64,000 bases of DNA from WLMZ01 sp963732585 (GCA_963732585.1 CAVSZY010000004.1:248001-312000), one strand, 5' to 3'. Shown: positions 1 to 8,601, counted from the first letter of the stretch. Notes: generated from the letters alone by a model not told the origin. Numbers and translations: made by a program.

Positions 1-245
1 GCGACACCGGAGCTCGATTGCTCGCCCATCTGCCCGATGTCCTTGCCGGCCGTAAAGTAGCGGCCCTCGGCGGTGATGATCAGCGCTCGGTTGGCCTCGT
101 GGTCGCCAAGGTCGATGATCGCTTGGTGCAGCACGTCGACCATCGCGTCGCTCACCGCGTTCAGTTTTGCGTCGCGGGTGAAGGTGATGGTGATGATGCC
201 ATCGGCATCGCTACGGCGGATCTGCTCGTCGACGTGTTCGCTCAT
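1..245 (-). CDS. Enoyl-CoA hydratase/isomerase, N-terminal fragment
   Basis: The reverse strand from the ATG at 245 encodes about 81 residues of a crotonase-fold protein before the window edge. It begins MSEHVDEQIRRSDADGIITI and contains the typical TFTRDAKLNAVSDAM and ALIITAEGRYFTAGKDIGQM segments; the latter holds the oxyanion-hole region of this family. Members hydrate or isomerise acyl-CoA thioesters in beta-oxidation-like pathways. A GGCGGA stretch just upstream can serve as ribosome binding site. The gene is divergent from the thiolase-like gene at 309 with a 63-base gap, consistent with a shared acyl-CoA pathway. The substrate cannot be told from this fragment. Confidence 0.85.
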   Translation of the reverse strand, partial: MSEHVDEQIRRSDADGIITITFTRDAKLNAVSDAMVDVLHQAIIDLGDHEANRALIITAEGRYFTAGKDIGQMGEQSSSGV

Positions 246-308
246 TCCGCCAGCTTGGCACAACGCTTGGCCCGAGATCTGACGAAGGCGTCAACTACCA
301 TTCCGGCA

Positions 309-1454
309 ATGGGTCGCCGAGTTGCAATCGCCGGAATCGCACTGTCGGAAGTCGGCAAAGTCGATAACGCCACGCCGTATGCGTTGATGGCCCAGGCCTC
401 GCGGCGGGCCCTGGCCGACGCCGGGCTACGCCCGGAGCACATCGACGGCTTCGCTTCCACTGGCCTGGGCACGATGGCTCCCGTCGACGTCGCCGAGTAC
501 ATGGGGCTTTCGCCGCGATGGGTCGACTCAACAGCTGTCGGCGGATCATCGTGGGAGGTGATGGCCGCCCACGCCGCCGATGCGATCAGCGCCGGTCATG
601 CCGACGTGATCCTGCTCACCTATGGCTCGACGGCTCGTAGCGATCTGAAGAAGGGCTTGCGTACGGCCAATCTCGACTGGGGGGCGCGCGGCCCTATGCA
701 ATGGGAGGCCCCGTACGGGCACACCCTGATCTCCAAGTACGCGATGGCCGCCCGCCGCCATATGCATGAGTACGGCACGACGATCGAGCAGTTGGCCGAG
801 ATCGCCGTCTCCGCTCGACACAACGCGGCCAACAATCCCGAAGCCTTCGCCCGCGAGCCGATCACCATCGCCGACGTGCTCGACGGGCCGATGATCGCCG
901 ACCCGTTCACCAAGTTGCAGTGCTGCATCCGCTCCGACGGCGCTGCCGCGGTGATCCTCGTCGCCGAGGACCGCGTCGCCGATCTGGCGCACAAGCCGGT
1001 CTGGATTTTGGGCACTGGCGAGGCGACGTCGCACATCTCGATGGGGCAATGGGCCGACTTCACGACGGGCCCGGCGGCGCCAGCAGGAGCGATGGCCTTC
1101 GCTCGCGCAGGCGTGACCCCTGCCGACGTCGACGTCTGCGAGTTGTACGACGCCTTCACCTACATGCTCTTGATCACGCTCGAAGACCTCGGCTTTTGCG
1201 GCAAGGGCGAGGCCGGCCCGTTCGTCGAGAGCGGTGCGCTGCGCCTCGGCGGCGCGTTGCCGACCAACACCGACGGCGGCGGCCTCAGCGCCTGTCACCC
1301 GGGCCAGCGTGGCCTGTTCCTGATCGTCGAAGCTGCGCGACAACTCCGCGGGCAGGCCGGGGAACGACAGGTTCCCGAAGCCAGGATCGCCTGCGTCAGC
1401 GGCACCGGCGGGTGGTTCTGTTCGAACGGCACGATGCTGCTCGGCGTCGAGTGA
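309..1454 (+). CDS. Thiolase-like protein (SCP-x/lipid-transfer type)
   Basis: This 381-residue protein has a thiolase fold: N-terminal MGRRVAIAGIALSEVG, a GAR.PMQWEAPYG segment near residue 120, and C-terminal GGGLSACHPGQRG and CVSGTGGWFCSNG motifs. I chose the ATG at 309 because the upstream in-frame extension is antisense to the enoyl-CoA hydratase. Where classical thiolases carry the nucleophilic Cys (NxCSTG), this protein reads VGGSSWE (residues about 77-83). It may therefore be an Ltp-type aldolase or another non-Claisen member. Such proteins usually work with a DUF35 OB-fold partner, and one lies nearby at 2547-2957 on the other strand. The substrate is unknown, probably a CoA thioester of a lipid or steroid side chain. 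Confidence 0.85.
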   Translation: MGRRVAIAGIALSEVGKVDNATPYALMAQASRRALADAGLRPEHIDGFASTGLGTMAPVDVAEYMGLSPRWVDSTAVGGSSWEVMAAHAADAISAGHADVILLTYGSTARSDLKKGLRTANLDWGARGPMQWEAPYGHTLISKYAMAARRHMHEYGTTIEQLAEIAVSARHNAANNPEAFAREPITIADVLDGPMIADPFTKLQCCIRSDGAAAVILVAEDRVADLAHKPVWILGTGEATSHISMGQWADFTTGPAAPAGAMAFARAGVTPADVDVCELYDAFTYMLLITLEDLGFCGKGEAGPFVESGALRLGGALPTNTDGGGLSACHPGQRGLFLIVEAARQLRGQAGERQVPEARIACVSGTGGWFCSNGTMLLGVE

Positions 1455-1490
1455 CAACAACACGTAGACAACACACGAAAGGTCATCCGC

Positions 1491-2543
1491 ATGATCCTGC
1501 ACCCATCCACCACGACGATTGACCCGCTCGCTTTCGAGGCCCGCAGCGGATGGGCGATCAAGCCAGAAGGCGCCTGCAAAGGCGACGTATGCGTGCCGCT
1601 GCCGTCGCTCGAGATCGACATGGTCGCGTCCCGCCTCGGCATGCCGATCGTCGTCGATGAGGCCAGCGGTTTTCGCTCCCTCGGCCCGGCCACCGCTGGG
1701 AGCGGCCGAGCACTCGACACCGCCGTCGCGCCGCACATCGAGCTTCCAGACCTCGACGGCAAGCTGTGGCGCATCGCCGACCTACAACCACAGAAGGTGG
1801 TCATCGTCTCGTGGGCTTCGTGGTGAGGCTGCCGACTTGACCTGCCCGTGTGGCAGGCATTGCGTGAAGAATTGCACCCTCAGGGCATCGAGATCGTCAC
1901 CGTAGCGCTCGATACCGGTGGGGCCGAGGCCGCCAGACCGCACATCGAAGCTGCCCAACCAAGTCATCCGTCGCTCATCGACCGCGCTCATCTCTGCGAC
2001 GAACTGCTCGGCATCGTCAACGTGCCGAACTCGGTGTGGATCGACGAGCACGGCATGATCGTGCGGCCAGCCGAACCAGCGTGGCCGGGGAGCACCCCGG
2101 TGCTCGACATGCTGCCCGCACTCACCGCCGAGATCCCGCCGGAACGCAAGGGTGTCATCGATGAGATTCGCCGCTTCAAGATCACGCCCGAGATCACCGT
2201 GACGATGCTGCGCGACTGGGCCGCGCGCGGCGCGAAGAGCCAGTACGTCTTATCGCCCGACGAGGTGATCGCCCGCTCGGGTCGGCGCGGCATCGATGAG
2301 GCCACCGCAGCAGCCCACTTCGAACTCGCCCAGCATCTGCACCTCGCCGGCAGCCACGACGCGGCCGTGCCACACTTCAGCGAGGCACACCGACTCGATC
2401 CATCGAACTGGACCTACAAGCGTCAGGCATGGAGTTTGGAAACAAGCGACACCACGGGAACAGTCGCGGCGTACGGCACAGGTTGGCTGGCCAGCGTCCG
2501 CGAGATTGGCGCAGAGCAGTACTACCCGCCAATCAAGCCGTAA
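1491..2543 (+). CDS. Probable selenoprotein: ResA/TlpA-like thioredoxin-fold protein with WAxxUGC motif
   Basis: A single frame runs from the ATG at 1491 to the TAA at 2543 with one internal TGA at 1824-1826 (codon 112). Upstream the frame reads KVVIVSWASW and downstream GCRLDLPVWQALREEL, exactly the ResA/TlpA active-site region, with UGA where the first active-site Cys should be (W-A-S-W-U-G-C). Reading UGA as selenocysteine gives 350 residues. Residues 1-60 carry a CxxxxC pair (C29, C34). The thioredoxin-like domain spans about 75-200, and a helical TPR-like end includes AAAHFELAQHLHLAG. A stem-loop fitting a bacterial SECIS lies at 1841-1857. The role is probably thiol/selenol redox chemistry. 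I recall an NCBI family named for the WAxxUGC motif but could not check it. No selA/B/C/D gene lies in the window. The start follows the thiolase-like gene by 36 bases. Confidence 0.8.
1841..1857 (+). promoter_or_regulatory. Candidate bacterial SECIS hairpin
   Basis: CCTGCC (1841-1846) pairs perfectly with GGCAGG (1852-1857) around the loop CGTGT. The loop starts 20 bases after the in-frame UGA (1824-1826) and has G as its second base. Known bacterial SECIS elements are short stem-loops with the apical loop about 16-37 bases past the UGA and a G in the first two loop positions, where SelB binds. Both criteria are met. The hairpin also lies inside coding sequence, as expected for bacteria. Confidence 0.7.
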
Positions 2544-2546
2544 GCG

Positions 2547-2957
2547 TCAGGCCGCACGAACACGAAAAACGGGTGCGGCCCAGGCCTCGGTAAGGTCGCG
2601 GAAGTCGACCTCCACCGACATCCCAACCGCGAGTTCGCCTGGATCAGCGCCGACGATGTTGGTCATCAATCGCGGCCCCTCCTCCAACTCGACGATCGCC
2701 GGGACATACGCGCCCCATTCATTGAACGGCGCCAAGTCATTGCGGAACACGATCGAGTAGGTGTACAACGTGCCCCGACCGCTGGCCTGCTGCCATGCGA
2801 CGTCCTCGCTCCAACAGGCCGGGCAGAACGGGCGCGGATAATGATGCACGGCGCCGCAGGAGTTGCAGCGTTTGATCAGCAGCCTGCCCTGCTTGGCCGC
2901 CTCCCAATACGGGCGCGTCTCGTCTTCGACCAGAGGTAGTTCGCGTTCATGAGCCAT
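2547..2957 (-). CDS. DUF35 OB-fold/zinc-ribbon acyl-CoA-binding protein
   Basis: The 136-residue protein has the DUF35 layout: an N-terminal rubredoxin-like zinc ribbon (IKRCNSCGAVHHYPRPFCPAC, four Cys at about residues 31-48) followed by an OB fold (GRGTLYTYSIVFRNDLAPF). Such proteins partner thiolase or aldolase subunits and MaoC-type hydratases in lipid and steroid side-chain degradation. Its start codon shares one base with the stop of the ligase upstream (2957-4507), so they form a two-gene operon. It could serve the thiolase-like protein at 309-1454, transcribed towards it. Confidence 0.88.
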   Translation of the reverse strand: MAHERELPLVEDETRPYWEAAKQGRLLIKRCNSCGAVHHYPRPFCPACWSEDVAWQQASGRGTLYTYSIVFRNDLAPFNEWGAYVPAIVELEEGPRLMTNIVGADPGELAVGMSVEVDFRDLTEAWAAPVFRVRAA

Positions 2958-4507
2958 CAGCGATCGGCGTTCTCCGTAGTTCGGGCCCGCTCAACGAGCG
3001 CAGCTTTGTCAACCTTCATCATCGCAGTCAGGGGCAGCATGTCGAGCACTTCAAGCCGATCGGGAGCCTTGTAATCGGCGAGCCGCTCGCCAACCCACAC
3101 CCTGATGTCAGCCAAACTCGGCGGCTGAGCCCCCGCCGCGACGACAATGAAGGCAACGCCGATTTCGCCGATGACCGATGCGCTCGCTCCGACGACCGCA
3201 GCATGCTCGATCGCTGGATGTTCGACGAGCACATTTTCGACCTCGAGCGGATAGACGTTGTATCCACCACGGATGTACATGTCTGACGACCGCCCGACCA
3301 GCACGAGGTTGCCATCGCTGCGCAACAGGCCGAGATCACTGCTCATCAGTCGCCCGTCGGCACTGAGCACCGTCGCCGTCAGGGCAGCGTCGCGCCAATA
3401 GCCGCGCATCACGCACGAGCCGCTGACGCGCACGTGCCCGATCTCGCCTGGAGCTAGCACCCGTCCCTCGGCGTCGACGATCTCGACCGCCATTCCCTTC
3501 TGCGGGCGACCAACGGTACGAAACTGCGCCTCGGCGGGATCGTCGGGTTCGGTGCCGGTGATGCTCGGCGATTCGGTCATCGCATAACGCACCACCAGTG
3601 GGCAGCCGATCGTCTCGGCTACGCGTTCGATCAACTCGGGAGGGGCCGGAGCGGTGGCGACAAGACCGACACGGACGTGGGACAGATCCGCGGCAGCGAC
3701 GTCGGGTCGCTCCAACAACTTTGCCCACTGCGTCGGGACACCGCCGGCAACGGTGATGCGTTCGTCGATGAGCAGGCGAAGCATGTCTTGCGACCGCCAT
3801 GGGGTCGGCGAGACCACGGCCGTCGTCGCCCACGCCAGCTGATCCCACAACTTGGCCATGTACCCAGCGTGCGAGAACGGCGTGGCCACCAATTTGACAT
3901 CGAACGGCGCCGACATCACGCCAGCGCTAGCAACCGCCGCACGCAGGCCGAGGTGATCAAACCAGGCGCCTTTAGGAATCCCGGTCGTGCCGCTCGTCCA
4001 GATGATCACCGCTGGGTCGTCGCTGTGCCGCGTCGGGCGCCGCGCCCCCAACGCTCGAGCACCTCGCGTCCGGGCGATGTCTTCGATGTCGCCGAGAACA
4101 CGTTTCGGTTCGCTGCGCTCCAGGATCGCGGCGATCTCTCGCCGGCCAAGGCGGGGGTTGATTCCCGTGGCGACACCGCCCGCAAGCATCACCGCGCCAT
4201 AGGCAACGGCGTAGTCGAATCCGGAGCCCAGCGTGATCGCCACGACATCGCCGGGGGCAACCCCACTGGCGACAAGGTCTCCTGCCAGCGCATCACTTCG
4301 TTGGAACCACTCCGCAAAGGTCCACCGATCGCCAGACCCTCCATCGACGTACGCCGTGCGATCGGCGAACTGGACCGCAGCGGCCTCAAAGGCCTCGGCA
4401 ACGGTGGCAAACTCGCCGACGAGTGGCGGCACAACTGGCGCGCTGAGGTGAGCTCTGGGTCCTGCTACCCCTTCGTCCAACACGCTCACGAACTGTACTG
4501 TTGACAC
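2957..4507 (-). CDS. AMP-forming acyl-CoA synthetase/ligase
   Basis: The 516-residue ANL-superfamily enzyme shows the P-loop WTSGTTGIPKGAWFDH (near residue 170), the adenylate motif RYAMTESPSITGTEP, the hinge region SDLGLLRSDGNLVLVGRSSD, and the C-terminal Lys in MMKVDKAAL. It should activate a carboxylic acid to acyl-AMP and then acyl-CoA. The start is GTG at 4507; the divergent alcohol dehydrogenase starts 31 bases away. It is paired with the DUF35 gene. Substrate unknown: a fatty, aromatic or steroid-derived acid is possible. Confidence 0.9.
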   Translation of the reverse strand: MSTVQFVSVLDEGVAGPRAHLSAPVVPPLVGEFATVAEAFEAAAVQFADRTAYVDGGSGDRWTFAEWFQRSDALAGDLVASGVAPGDVVAITLGSGFDYAVAYGAVMLAGGVATGINPRLGRREIAAILERSEPKRVLGDIEDIARTRGARALGARRPTRHSDDPAVIIWTSGTTGIPKGAWFDHLGLRAAVASAGVMSAPFDVKLVATPFSHAGYMAKLWDQLAWATTAVVSPTPWRSQDMLRLLIDERITVAGGVPTQWAKLLERPDVAAADLSHVRVGLVATAPAPPELIERVAETIGCPLVVRYAMTESPSITGTEPDDPAEAQFRTVGRPQKGMAVEIVDAEGRVLAPGEIGHVRVSGSCVMRGYWRDAALTATVLSADGRLMSSDLGLLRSDGNLVLVGRSSDMYIRGGYNVYPLEVENVLVEHPAIEHAAVVGASASVIGEIGVAFIVVAAGAQPPSLADIRVWVGERLADYKAPDRLEVLDMLPLTAMMKVDKAALVERARTTENADR

Positions 4508-4538
4508 ATCCGTCAGATCGAAGACAAGGGGTTGCCCG

Positions 4539-5591
4539 ATGACGATGCATGCCGCCGTCTACTACGGTCCTCGGGACATCCGCATTGAGCAGACACCAAT
4601 CCCTGAACCGGGGCCCGATCAGATTCTGGTGACTGTGGCGCGCAACGGCATCTGCGGCAGCGACCTGCACACCTATGTCGGCGGCGCAACGGGCGGTGCG
4701 ACGATGCACCTGCCGGGGATCGTCCTCGGCCACGAGTTCGCCGGAACGGTGTGCGCCCTCGGCGACGGCATCGACGACATCGCTGTCGGCACCTGCGTGG
4801 CCGTGGCGCCGATCGAATGGTGCGGCGCGTGCTATGCCTGCGCACGGGCGCAGCCCAACATGTGCCGCAAGATCGGGCTCTACGGCGGCTACCGTCTGCC
4901 GCTGCACGGTGGTTTGGCACCGCTGGTGTGCGTCTCGCGTCGCGCGGCATTCGTCGTCCCCGAGACGTTGGGTGTCGTTGAAGCGGCGCTCGCCGAACCG
5001 ATGGCTGTCGCCACCCACGCCGTGCGCCGGGCACCGAATCTGTTGGGCCAGCACGTGCTCGTTCTCGGGGCGGGTCCGATCGGCCTGGGCACAGTGATGG
5101 CAGCCCGCGCCGCTGGAGCGGCCACGACGATCGTCAGCGAGATCTCCGCGGCACGGCGCTGCGCAGCACAGCGCGCCGGGGCGACAGCGGTGCTCGACCC
5201 GCGCAGCGACGACGTGCGCGCCGCAGCGCGTGACCTGACGCGCCACGGCGTCGATGTCGCTTTCGAGACGACGGCCAACGACGCTGCACTGGCGGTCGGC
5301 CTTGCCGCGCTGCGCCCACACGGCACGCTGATGAGCGTCGCCGGGTGGAGCGAATTGGCCCGCTTCGATATGGGTCTGGCGATGGCCAAGGAACTCGACA
5401 TTCGCTTCACCATGACCTATGAACCGGCGATCGACTTTCCGGCGACGCTGGCGATGCTCGCCGACGGCCGCTTCGATGCGGCGTGTCTGATCAGCGATCA
5501 CATTCCGCTGGAGCGGCTGATCGACGATGGCTTGGAGGAGTTATTGCACCACGCTGATCAACACGTGAAGATCCTCGTCGATCCATCGTGA
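4539..5591 (+). CDS. Zinc-dependent medium-chain alcohol dehydrogenase
   Basis: The 350-residue MDR enzyme has the catalytic zinc site (GICGSDLHTY near 37-46, GHEFAG near 67), a structural zinc site with four Cys spread through CGACYACARAQPNMC, and the nucleotide-binding VLVLGAGPIGLG near 168. It resembles threonine/sorbitol-type dehydrogenases acting on secondary alcohols. Its stop overlaps the GTG start of the ligase at 5588 by four bases, so they are likely co-translated. It may oxidise an alcohol before the acid is activated by the downstream ligase. Substrate unknown. Confidence 0.9.
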   Translation: MTMHAAVYYGPRDIRIEQTPIPEPGPDQILVTVARNGICGSDLHTYVGGATGGATMHLPGIVLGHEFAGTVCALGDGIDDIAVGTCVAVAPIEWCGACYACARAQPNMCRKIGLYGGYRLPLHGGLAPLVCVSRRAAFVVPETLGVVEAALAEPMAVATHAVRRAPNLLGQHVLVLGAGPIGLGTVMAARAAGAATTIVSEISAARRCAAQRAGATAVLDPRSDDVRAAARDLTRHGVDVAFETTANDAALAVGLAALRPHGTLMSVAGWSELARFDMGLAMAKELDIRFTMTYEPAIDFPATLAMLADGRFDAACLISDHIPLERLIDDGLEELLHHADQHVKILVDPS

Positions 5592-7150
5592 CGTTTCTGT
5601 CAGACTCGTCGAGCATGCGAACCGCGATCGTTGAAGGTCAGACGTTTTGGGCGTTGCTCACCCGCCGTGCCGAGGCAACGCCCGATCTCGTGATGTTGTT
5701 CGATGAGTTTGACCGCCGCCTGACCTGGGGCGAATTTCATCAGCAGGCCGAGCACGTGGCGGCCGGTTTGTACCAACAGGGAATTGGGCCAGGCACGGTC
5801 GTCACTTGGCAGTTGCCCACGTGGATCGACACCATGCTGGTCTCGATGGCGCTGTCGCGGCTCGGTGCTGTGCAGAACCCGATCATCCATCTGTATCGCT
5901 TCCGGGAGGTCAACTCGTTAGTGCGCAGCACGGGTGCCAGCTGGTATCTGCATCCCGGCACGTGGCAAGGATTCGACTACGCCGCCTTGGGAGATTCGCT
6001 CGATGCGCCGGTGCGGATGCTCGACGTCTCGGCGGGGCTGCCCAGTGGCGATCCCGCCGACCTTGCGGACCCACCACCGCTCGAGACCGCCGACCAGGTG
6101 CGCTGGTTGTACTCGACCTCGGGAACGACATCGGAACCGAAGGCGGTGTGCCACAGCGACGCGTCGCTGATCGCTGGCGGGATCGGCGTGGCCACCGCGC
6201 TACAAACCTCGCCACCCGACGTCAACTGCGTGCCATTCCCCTACGCCCACATCGGCGGGCCGGACAACCTGGTGATGTCGATGCGCACCGGCGTCGCCAC
6301 GGCGCTGGTCGAACGATTCGTCCCTGCGGAAAGCTTCGCCTTCTTCGCCCGTGTCGGTGTCACCCACCTCGGCGGGAGTACCGCGCACTATCAGGCGCTG
6401 CTCGCCGAACTTGACCGCACCGGCAAGCAACCGGTTCCCGGGCTGCGACTGATGTGCGGCGGCGGCGCAGCGAAACCGCCCGAGCTGTATTGGCGGGTCA
6501 AGGAGCGCACCGGCGTCTCGATCCACCATGGCTACGGCATGACCGAATGCCCGATGATCACCTGCGGCGCGATCGGCGATAGCGACGACCAGTTGGCGCA
6601 CAGCGACGGAGCCCCAGTCGTCGGCTGCGAGGTACTCATTGTCGACGCCGACGAGCGGCCCGTCGGAGTTGACATCGACGGCGACATCTTGGTGCGCGGC
6701 CCGATGTTGGCTGGCGGCTACCTCGATGCCGAGCAGACCGCCGAGTTCTTCCGCGCTGACGGGTTCTTCCGCACCGGCGACCGCGGCCATCTGCGATCCG
6801 ACGGCCACCTGGCGATCACCGGACGCAGCAAGGAGCTGATCATCCGTAAGGGTGAAAACATCAGTCCCCGAGAGATCGAAGACGTGCTCGCCACGCACCC
6901 CGCTGTCGCTGCCGTCGCCGTCATTGGCCTACCTGATCAGAGGCGCGGTGAGCGGGTCTGTGCAGTGATCGAACTGGCCGTTGGGGCGGCACCGATTTCT
7001 CTGGCTGCGATCGGCGATCACTGTCGAGCCGCCGGTCTGATGACCCAGAAGATTCCCGAGCAGTGCGAGATCGTCGAGGCGATGCCGCGCAACCCGACGA
7101 TGAAGATCCTCAAACGGGTGCTCGTTGACCGATTCTCGAAGGGAGTCTGA
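5588..7150 (+). CDS. AMP-forming acyl-CoA synthetase/ligase (cyclohexanecarboxylate/fatty-acid type)
   Basis: A 520-residue ANL enzyme starting at GTG 5588 (GTGA overlap with the dehydrogenase). The motifs are STSGTTSEPKAVCHS (about 178-192), HHGYGMTECPMI (about 313-324), FRTGDRGHLRSDGHLAITGR (about 396-415), and the C-terminal catalytic Lys in NPTMKILKR. It is the second ligase within 5 kb and only distantly similar to the one at 2957-4507, so the two probably activate different acids. The next gene, an SDR, follows after one base. Confidence 0.9.
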   Translation: MTFLSDSSSMRTAIVEGQTFWALLTRRAEATPDLVMLFDEFDRRLTWGEFHQQAEHVAAGLYQQGIGPGTVVTWQLPTWIDTMLVSMALSRLGAVQNPIIHLYRFREVNSLVRSTGASWYLHPGTWQGFDYAALGDSLDAPVRMLDVSAGLPSGDPADLADPPPLETADQVRWLYSTSGTTSEPKAVCHSDASLIAGGIGVATALQTSPPDVNCVPFPYAHIGGPDNLVMSMRTGVATALVERFVPAESFAFFARVGVTHLGGSTAHYQALLAELDRTGKQPVPGLRLMCGGGAAKPPELYWRVKERTGVSIHHGYGMTECPMITCGAIGDSDDQLAHSDGAPVVGCEVLIVDADERPVGVDIDGDILVRGPMLAGGYLDAEQTAEFFRADGFFRTGDRGHLRSDGHLAITGRSKELIIRKGENISPREIEDVLATHPAVAAVAVIGLPDQRRGERVCAVIELAVGAAPISLAAIGDHCRAAGLMTQKIPEQCEIVEAMPRNPTMKILKRVLVDRFSKGV

Positions 7151-7151
7151 G

Positions 7152-8051
7152 ATGACCGATACAGGAAAATGGTGGAGCGAGCGTGCCGGGTTGGATGGCA
7201 CAGTGGCCATCGTCACCGGCGGTGCCGGTGGGCTCGGCGAGGCGATCACCCTCGATCTGGCCGCCAATGGCGTTCGGGTGGCACTCGTCGACCGAGACGC
7301 GGCTGCCGTCGAACGGATTGCCGCGGCGCTCGCCACTGGCGATGTCGACTCGATCACGCAGATCGGCGACGCCCGCGAACCAGAGGTCCTCGACCAGTTG
7401 TTCTCAGCCGCGGCACAACGCTGGGGGCGGCTCGACACCCTCGTCAACGTGGTTGGCGGCACGTTTCGCTCGCCGTTCAGCGAGCAGTCGCCGCGAGCCT
7501 GGGACGCCCTGATCCGCTCCAACTTGACGCATGTGCTGCACGCCACGTCGCTGGCGATCCCGGCGATGCGCGCCGGTGATGTCGGTGGCAGCATCATCAA
7601 CATCACCACGATCGAGGGCCATCGGGCGGCACCGAACTTTGCCGTGTACTCGGCGGCAAAGGCCGCCGTGGCCCACTTTGCGCGGACGATGGCCATCGAA
7701 CTGGCCCCTGATCGCATCCGCGTCAACAACGTCGCTCCCGACATCACCCCAACGCCGAACATGATCGGCATCAGCCCCGGCGCCAGCGCTGACTCGGCGG
7801 GCCACCCCTTGCTCGATCCGCTAAACGTCGCCGTGTCGATCCCGATGGGCCGCCTCGGGGTGCCGAGTGACATCGCCAACGCTGTGGTCTTTTTGGCCTC
7901 GGGGTTGTCGTCCTATATCACCGGCACGACCCTGCACCCCGACGGCGGCACCTTCGCCAGTTCGGGGTGGTTCAACTGGCCGGGTTCCGGCTTCGGCAAC
8001 ACCGTGCCAGCCGATGTCCTCGACCTGATCCGCGACGCTGGCGGCAGCTGA
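7152..8051 (+). CDS. Short-chain dehydrogenase/reductase with Thr at the catalytic Ser position
   Basis: The 299-residue SDR has the Rossmann motif TGGAGGLGEA and YxxxK as YSAAK. Upstream of the Tyr the sequence reads NITTIEGH, so Thr stands where Ser is usual. An unusual C-terminal tail (GWFNWPGSGFGN) follows the dimerisation region. I use the ATG at 7152, right after the ligase stop, rather than an upstream in-frame codon inside the ligase. It likely oxidises or reduces a hydroxyacyl-CoA or alcohol in the same pathway as the ligase and MDR enzyme of this three-gene operon. Confidence 0.88.
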   Translation: MTDTGKWWSERAGLDGTVAIVTGGAGGLGEAITLDLAANGVRVALVDRDAAAVERIAAALATGDVDSITQIGDAREPEVLDQLFSAAAQRWGRLDTLVNVVGGTFRSPFSEQSPRAWDALIRSNLTHVLHATSLAIPAMRAGDVGGSIINITTIEGHRAAPNFAVYSAAKAAVAHFARTMAIELAPDRIRVNNVAPDITPTPNMIGISPGASADSAGHPLLDPLNVAVSIPMGRLGVPSDIANAVVFLASGLSSYITGTTLHPDGGTFASSGWFNWPGSGFGNTVPADVLDLIRDAGGS

Positions 8052-8066
8052 GCGGTTTTTCTTCAT
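8037..8066 (+). terminator. Possible intrinsic terminator after the ligase/SDR operon
   Basis: A short imperfect stem (CGCT...AGCG) spans the SDR stop codon and is followed by TTTTTCTT at 8056-8063. The stem is weak, but the T-run and position at the operon end fit a terminator before the sigma-factor gene. Confidence 0.35.
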
Positions 8067-8106
8067 TCGCGCCAACCGGGCGAGGTTCCCGTGACTCAAT
8101 AGGGTG

Positions 8107-8601
8107 ATGTCCACGCTCGATCACTTCCTGCAGCACGACTACGAGCAGGTGGTTCGCTCGGTCAGCCTGGTCTGCGGCAGTGTCGACGAGGCCGAAGATG
8201 CGGTGCAAACTGCGTTGGCGATCACCCTCGATCAACAACGTCGCGGCAAGCTGATCACCAATCTACCGGCGTGGATATTCGTGGTGGCGAGCAACGCCAG
8301 TCGGCGACGCTTTCGGCGCCGGCAATCAGAACAGCGTTCGATGCAACGATTGGCGACGATGGTGCCATCGGCGGAGACGCCGGGCAGCGAACCGCTCCAC
8401 GAGCTATGGCAGGCGGTCAAAGAACTGCCACCGCGTCAACAGCAAGCGATCGTGCTGTTCTATCTCCACGACTTAGATATTCGTTCCATCGCGCATCTGC
8501 TGAAGGTCAGCGAGGGGACCGTGAAGACTGCGTTACACCGAGCCAGACAGACGTTGGCGACGCGTCTGACAAGCGACAAGGAGGCCGATCATGCCAGATG
8601 A
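8107..8601 (+). CDS. ECF-type RNA polymerase sigma factor
   Basis: A 164-residue protein with sigma region 2 (DEAEDAVQTALAITL, then LPAWIFVVASNASRRRFRRR) and region 4 (ELPPRQQQAIVLFYLHDLDI with helix-turn-helix IAHLLKVSEGTVKTALHRAR). No region 1 or 3, so this is an extracytoplasmic-function factor. It starts at ATG 8107 (a GTG three bases earlier is possible). Its end overlaps the next gene by 11 bases; that gene encodes a membrane protein in the usual place of an anti-sigma factor. The promoter it recognises is unknown. Confidence 0.92.
   Translation: MSTLDHFLQHDYEQVVRSVSLVCGSVDEAEDAVQTALAITLDQQRRGKLITNLPAWIFVVASNASRRRFRRRQSEQRSMQRLATMVPSAETPGSEPLHELWQAVKELPPRQQQAIVLFYLHDLDIRSIAHLLKVSEGTVKTALHRARQTLATRLTSDKEADHAR

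Noticed and set aside
18..308. In-frame upstream extension of the thiolase-like gene
   Set aside because: It is antisense to a clear enoyl-CoA hydratase start and has no protein-like composition; the ATG at 309 fits the family N-terminus.
546..1736. Long open frame on the minus strand across the thiolase-like gene
   Set aside because: Arg/His/Asp-rich composition typical of antisense frames in high-GC DNA; no family resemblance.
1848..2543. Separate gene starting with GTG at 1848
   Set aside because: It is in the same frame as 1491-1823 and lacks an N-terminal thioredoxin half; UGA read-through explains both pieces.
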